Source of the DNA: Promerops cafer
Lineage: Eukaryota > Chordata > Aves > Passeriformes > Nectariniidae
NCBI GenBank assembly: GCA_013398275.1
Contig: VZSE01000421.1
Location: 1,834,439 to 1,898,438, forward strand
DNA: 64,000 bases
Direction of reading: 5' to 3'
The notes under the pieces are model-generated. The model was not told the origin of the DNA and made no database searches. It worked only from the letters and a program-made list of their open reading frames with translations. Positions 63,301-64,000 of this stretch are shown in pieces. Each line of letters begins with the position of its first letter. Within the stretch, counting starts at the first letter, position 1. The position numbers and the translations under genes were made by a program.

Positions 63301-64000
63301 GCTTTTCTGAAACTCTGGGATACCCAGCAGCTTGCCCTGTGATGAGAGTCTCTTGAGACTCAGAGAGCAGGGGAACATCTCTCACTGAATTAAGGTAGCC
63401 AAACTCCCAACCCTATCATGCAAGTACACAAGTAAGTGGTATGGGTCTTCACCATTCCTAGTATGTTACAGAGCCTGTGCTTTAACATGCAAACCACTGA
63501 TTTTCTGCCCTTCAAGCTGACTTCAAATTTTTCATCACTATATGAAAGTTTGTACTGTGATTTTCTGGCTTAAAAAATAAACACATTGATGCACAAAGCA
63601 ATGAAAAATAACATTTCAGGTATGTGATCTATTACATACCATGTTCAGCATATTTTCCAAAAGGCAGGTTACCTTCTTGTTTTCACAAATACCAAATCAG
63701 CTACATAAGATAGATAAAAAAGGAAAATTTTTTGGTTTGTTTCCAGTCCCAAATATGCAAGAAAAAGGAGTTGAAACAGAGTAAGAAGCAAAGAGAGTAG
63801 TGATGAATTTGAGATTTATAAACTGGTGTGATATTTCAAATGTAGCCACCCTGAAACACAGACTGTAATTTAGATTTCTGTCAACACATTCAGACATCAT
63901 AAGGAAGGGAGAGCAGGGCTTCATGTCTAATTTGAAATATTTTAAGTACCTGCTGTCCACTTTAGCTGATATACAGTACTGTGGAGGATTGGCTGAATGA
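60314..64000. other. Intergenic sequence, no gene seen
   Basis: Open frames at 60736-61098 (plus, 120 codons) and 62655-63116 (plus, 153 codons, overlapped by minus-strand frames) show no domain or splice context. Nothing else is recognised up to the window edge. Confidence 0.55.

Noticed and set aside
1..64000. CRISPR arrays, prokaryotic operons, phage or defence systems
   Set aside because: No regularly spaced repeats or compact gene strings occur. Intron structure and CR1 elements show a vertebrate nuclear locus.

Overview
The window looks like vertebrate nuclear DNA, most likely from a bird. It is AT-rich, its genes are split by GT-AG introns of moderate length, and every interspersed repeat I can recognise resembles CR1, the dominant avian/reptilian LINE. 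I see no Alu-, B1- or L1-like copies. There are no bacterial-style operons, no CRISPR array, and no tRNA or rRNA gene that I can support.

The left 36 kb is one plus-strand gene, ADGRA3 (GPR125), an adhesion G-protein-coupled receptor. Seventeen coding exons between 3799 and 35766 join in a single open frame. They give 1,209 complete codons plus the stop, and all donor and acceptor phases agree. In order they encode three leucine-rich repeats (one per 72-nt exon), an LRR C-terminal cap, an Ig-like domain, a hormone-receptor motif, a GAIN/GPS region, seven membrane segments and a long cytoplasmic tail ending in a Thr-Thr-Val PDZ ligand. From what I remember of the human protein (about 1,321 residues), about 110 N-terminal residues (signal peptide, LRR N-cap, first repeat) lie upstream of this window. 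A poly(A) signal at 36082 probably ends the transcript.

The right 28 kb (about 36.1-64 kb) looks intergenic. I found no exon chain or recognisable protein there. It holds an almost exact 2.45-kb direct duplication (36874-39328 and 39330-41772) whose copies meet at the window's single N. That is the mark of a scaffolding artefact or collapsed haplotypes more than of a biological duplication. Each copy carries an antisense CR1 fragment and a 16-bp palindrome. The rest contains a 63-bp (ATA)n microsatellite, poly(A) tracts, an A/C-rich tract, a small GC/CpG-rich patch and a few unexplained open frames.

I did not find a convincing undescribed biological system. The points most worth a second look are the duplication at the N, a degenerate GPS cleavage site in the receptor, a weak-donor 146-nt intron whose retention would give a soluble ectodomain, and strongly G-rich intronic tracts, one of them ending about 90 nt before a splice acceptor.
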